A stretch of DNA of 38,646 nt from Streptomyces sp. DvalAA-14 (GTDB lineage: Bacteria > Actinomycetota > Actinomycetes > Streptomycetales > Streptomycetaceae). The first letter of the stretch is position 1. Every line of letters starts with the position of its first letter. Where the stretch lies: contig NZ_FMCH01000169.1 in the NCBI RefSeq assembly GCF_900091855.1, positions 1 to 38,646 on the forward strand, in the 5' to 3' direction. The position numbers were made by a program, and so were the translations under genes. Under the pieces are notes generated by a model. It was not told the DNA's origin, searched no databases, and saw nothing but the letters and a program-made list of their open reading frames with translations. Positions 35,991 through 38,646 of the stretch are shown here, in pieces.

Positions 35991-38646
35991 TCAGGTCACC
36001 GTCCAGACGAAGGTGGCCGTGTCACTGGCGCCGCGGCCGTTGGAGGCGGTCACGCTCACCGTGCTCGTCCCGGTGGCCGCGGCCGTACCGGAGATCACCC
36101 CGGACGGGCTGATGGACAGCCCCGCGGGCAGTCCGGTCGCGGTGAAGGCCAGCTTCTGACCCGCGGCCGAGTCCTTGGCGGTGATCGGCAGCCGGACCGC
36201 GGCGCGGGCCGGGCTGCTCATACCGTGCGGGTTGTCCACCGTCACCGAGGCCGCCGGGGTGGTGGCGGCGTCCACCGTCTTGGCGCTCATCGCGGTGGCC
36301 ACGGCGAGGGTCCCGGTCAGCGGCAGACTGCGGGAGGAGTCGCCGACCATGATCTGATAACTGCCCGCCGCGGTCGTCCAGTTGTTGCCGGCGGTGTTCC
36401 AGTACGCCAGGTCGTGCGCGGTGACGGTGAAGGTCACCTTCGTACTGGCCCCCGGCTGGAGGTCGACCCGCTGGAAGCCCTTGAGCTGCTTGGCGGGCTC
36501 ACCGGTCGAGGCGGGGTCGCCCACGTACAGCTGGGCGATCTCGGCTCCCTCCCGGCTGCCGGTGTTGGTGACGGTCGCGCTCACGGTGGCGTTGCCGCTG
36601 CCGTCCAGCGCCCCGACCTGGAGGCCGGAGAAGGAGAACGAGGTGTACGACAGGCCGAACCCGAACGGGAACAGCGGGGTGATGTTCTGCGCGTCGTACC
36701 AGCGGTAGCCGACCTTGAGGCCCTCGCTGTACTGCACATCGGTGCCGTCGCCCGGCCACTGGGCGGTGGTGTGCGCGGGCACGTCCGCCAGCGAGCCGGG
36801 GAAGGTGACCGGCAGCTTGCCGGACGGGTCGACATCGCCGAACAGCAGCGCGGCAAGGGAGTTGCCGACCTCCTGGCCGCCGTACCACTCCTCCAGCACG
36901 CCCTTGACCGACGCGAGCCACGGCATGGTCACCGCGGAGCCGGTGTTGAGCACCACGACGGTGTTGGGGTTGGCCGCCGCGACCTGCTGGACCAGCTGGT
37001 TCTGCTGGGACGACAGGTCGATACTGGTGAGGTCCGTCCCCTCGTTCTCGCCGTAACCGACGCAGACGACCGCCACACTGGCCGCCTTCGCCGCGGTCAC
37101 CGCCGCGTTGATGTCCGTGCCGTCGTTGTACGTCACGGTCGTCCCGGTGCCGGCCACCCGGTTCTGCAGCGCGGTCAGCGGCGAGACGGTTCCCGAACTC
37201 GTCGCGGTGGCGCTGCCGCCGCCGACACTGCGGACACCCGCGCCGCCGTCGGGGCCGAGCAGCGCGATCGACTTGGTGGTCGACGTGGACAGCGGCAGGA
37301 TCCCGTTGTTCTTCAGCAGGACGCTGCCCTGTTCGGCGACCTGACGGGCCGTCGCCTGGTGCGCCGCGGAAGTCACCACGGCGTTCCGGTCACCGGTCTT
37401 GGCGTGGTCGAACAGGCCGAACGCGAACATCTGCGTGAGGACCCGGCTGACCATGGTGTTGAGCGTCGCCTGGCTCACCGTGCCGTTGGCCAGGGCCTGG
37501 TTGAGGAAATCGGCGTAGAAGTAGCCGTTCGGCATCTCGATCGTCATGCCGTTGTTCGCCGAGTCCACCGTGGAGTGCGCGCCACCCCAGTCACTGGTGA
37601 CGAACCCGCCGAAACCGGCCTGCTGGTAGAGCGCGTTGTTCAGCAGATACGGGTTCTGGCAGGCGAACACGCCGTTGACCGTGCTGTAGGCGCACATCAC
37701 CGACGCCGACGCGCCCTTGCTCACCGCCGCCTGGAAGGCCGGCAGATAGATCTCCTGCAAGGTGCGGTTGTCGACGATCGCGTTGTCGGCGGGGCCGTTG
37801 CGGTTGGTCTCCTGGTTGTAGACCGCCACGTGCTTGGCCTCCGCCATCACGCCCTGGCTCTGGATGCCCTGGATGCTCGCGGTGGCCATCTGGGCACTCA
37901 GGTACGGGTCTTCGCTGTACGTCTCGAAGGCCCGCCCCCAGCGCGGGTCGCGCACGATGTTCATCGTCGGGCCGAGCGCCACGTCCGCGCCCTTGCCCTT
38001 GAACTCGGCCCCGGCCACGGTGCCGTAGCTCTTCTGCAGGCCGGTGTCCCAGGTCGCCGCCGAGGACACCGCGGCCGGCAGCTGGGTGACGCCGCCGAGC
38101 CCGTCACCGACGCCGCTGGGGCCGTCCTGGAAGCCCATCGCCGGGATGCACAAGGACGGGATCGCCGACATGTCGCCGATGTACGGCTGCGTGGCGCCGT
38201 TGCCGTGCAGCATCTGGACCTTCTGCGCCTGCGTCATCTGCGCCAGCACCTGCGCGACCCGGGTGGCCACCGGCGCGGTCGAATTCACCCACGGGCAGTC
38301 GCCGTTGCCCCCGCCGGGGGGCGGTGTGGTGCTGCCGCCCGGGGTCAGCACGGTGAACTCCCACAGCGAGTAGCCGTACGCCGTCGCCCGGGCGGTGCCG
38401 TACATCCGCACATAGCGGGCGGTGGCGGTGAAGTTGTGCGTCTCGGTGCCGCCGGTGCCAGCCGTGGTCGAGTAGACCGTCGTCCAGTTGGTGCCGTCGG
38501 CCGAGGTCTGGATCTGGAACGCCTTGCCGTACGCGGTCTCCCAGGCGAGCGTCACCCCGCAGACGGACTGCGCGGTGCCCAGGTCCACCTGGAGCCACTG
38601 CGGGTCGGCGGCCGCGCTGGACCACCGGGTGCCCAGGTTGTTGTCG
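35991..38646 (-). CDS. GH3 beta-glycosidase with N-terminal F5/8-type carbohydrate-binding domain, 5' end outside the window
   Basis: This is a large secreted-type glycoside hydrolase. About 884 residues are visible, and the reading frame continues past the right edge, so the N-terminus and any signal peptide are missing. The visible order starts with the end of a discoidin/CBM32-like domain (WLQVDLGTAQSVCGVTLAWE to YGYSLWEFTV) and a Gly/Pro/Thr linker. The GH3 N-terminal barrel follows with GPTMNIVRDPRWGRAFETYSEDP, AKHVAVYNQE and the nucleophile Asp in TSDWGG (codon 37590-37592). Next come the GH3 C-terminal domain (VLLKNNGILPLS; GYGENEGTD, probable acid/base loop), a fibronectin-III-like domain and a C-terminal Ig-like PIG domain ending VWTVT. 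The likely activity is exo-beta-glucosidase or xylosidase; specificity is open. It converges on the GH106 gene. Confidence 0.9.
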   Translation of the reverse strand, partial: DNNLGTRWSSAAADPQWLQVDLGTAQSVCGVTLAWETAYGKAFQIQTSADGTNWTTVYSTTAGTGGTETHNFTATARYVRMYGTARATAYGYSLWEFTVLTPGGSTTPPPGGGNGDCPWVNSTAPVATRVAQVLAQMTQAQKVQMLHGNGATQPYIGDMSAIPSLCIPAMGFQDGPSGVGDGLGGVTQLPAAVSSAATWDTGLQKSYGTVAGAEFKGKGADVALGPTMNIVRDPRWGRAFETYSEDPYLSAQMATASIQGIQSQGVMAEAKHVAVYNQETNRNGPADNAIVDNRTLQEIYLPAFQAAVSKGASASVMCAYSTVNGVFACQNPYLLNNALYQQAGFGGFVTSDWGGAHSTVDSANNGMTIEMPNGYFYADFLNQALANGTVSQATLNTMVSRVLTQMFAFGLFDHAKTGDRNAVVTSAAHQATARQVAEQGSVLLKNNGILPLSTSTTKSIALLGPDGGAGVRSVGGGSATATSSGTVSPLTALQNRVAGTGTTVTYNDGTDINAAVTAAKAASVAVVCVGYGENEGTDLTSIDLSSQQNQLVQQVAAANPNTVVVLNTGSAVTMPWLASVKGVLEEWYGGQEVGNSLAALLFGDVDPSGKLPVTFPGSLADVPAHTTAQWPGDGTDVQYSEGLKVGYRWYDAQNITPLFPFGFGLSYTSFSFSGLQVGALDGSGNATVSATVTNTGSREGAEIAQLYVGDPASTGEPAKQLKGFQRVDLQPGASTKVTFTVTAHDLAYWNTAGNNWTTAAGSYQIMVGDSSRSLPLTGTLAVATAMSAKTVDAATTPAASVTVDNPHGMSSPARAAVRLPITAKDSAAGQKLAFTATGLPAGLSISPSGVISGTAAATGTSTVSVTASNGRGASDTATFVWTVT

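Noticed and set aside
1-38646. tRNA, rRNA, insertion sequence or attachment site
   Set aside because: No tRNA-like cloverleaf with TTCGAATC arms in context, no transposase or integrase motif and no long direct repeats were seen. The TCGAATC at 19489 belongs to the palindromic operator.

Overview
The window looks like chromosomal DNA of a high-GC actinomycete, most likely Streptomycetaceae. The base composition is strongly GC-biased, with G/C at most third codon positions. GTG starts are common, lipobox and Tat signals are present, and the protein families are typical of Streptomyces and its relatives: RsbP/RsbU-type PP2C phosphatases, a STAS antagonist, a short hydrophobic membrane protein, a deazaflavin-type nitroreductase and Tat-secreted glycoside hydrolases. 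No tRNA, rRNA, CRISPR array, transposase or phage gene was seen.

Layout. (1) 1-3.7 kb: an MDR-type NADP oxidoreductase, a membrane PP2C phosphatase split by a one-base frameshift, and a GNAT-like protein. (2) 3.7-9.7 kb: an oligopeptide/dipeptide ABC importer. The two permeases and a single protein carrying both ATPase domains run leftward, and the lipoprotein binding protein runs rightward from a shared intergenic region. (3) 9.8-17.6 kb: a tight leftward operon with a Tat-exported M14 carboxypeptidase, a threonine-synthase-like PLP enzyme with a zinc-ribbon, a complete polar amino acid ABC importer and a FadR-type GntR regulator. A perfect palindrome with a GT-N3-AC core covers the predicted -10 region of this operon. 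I read it as an amino acid scavenging and conversion unit under its own regulator. (4) 17.6-19.6 kb: an intergenic region rich in palindromes, a small hydrophobic protein with a strong terminator, and an SDR dehydrogenase. The SDR faces an operator and what looks like the first codons of a lost TetR gene.

(5) 19.6-22.1 kb: rsbQ-rsbP-STAS, three overlapping rightward genes that form an energy-stress input module for partner switching. (6) 22.2-29.2 kb: accessory genes. These are an anchored extracellular protein of unknown family, a kinase-like gene disrupted in a TG repeat, an alpha/beta hydrolase with a structured leader, an unknown 199-residue protein, a large GAF-PAS-GAF-PP2C phosphatase and a deazaflavin-type nitroreductase. 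(7) 29.4 kb to the right edge: three large secreted polysaccharide-degrading proteins, namely a beta-helix hydrolase, a GH106-type rhamnosidase and a GH3 enzyme with a carbohydrate-binding domain that runs off the window. The two rightward genes each have a promoter-operator arrangement, and two tandem hairpins separate the converging GH106 and GH3 genes.

The most notable themes are the peptidase/transport/PLP operon with its predicted operator, the compact RsbQ-RsbP-STAS module, three PP2C phosphatases in one window without an adjacent sigma factor or anti-sigma kinase, two frameshifted genes, and several operator-like palindromes that have lost their regulator or target gene.
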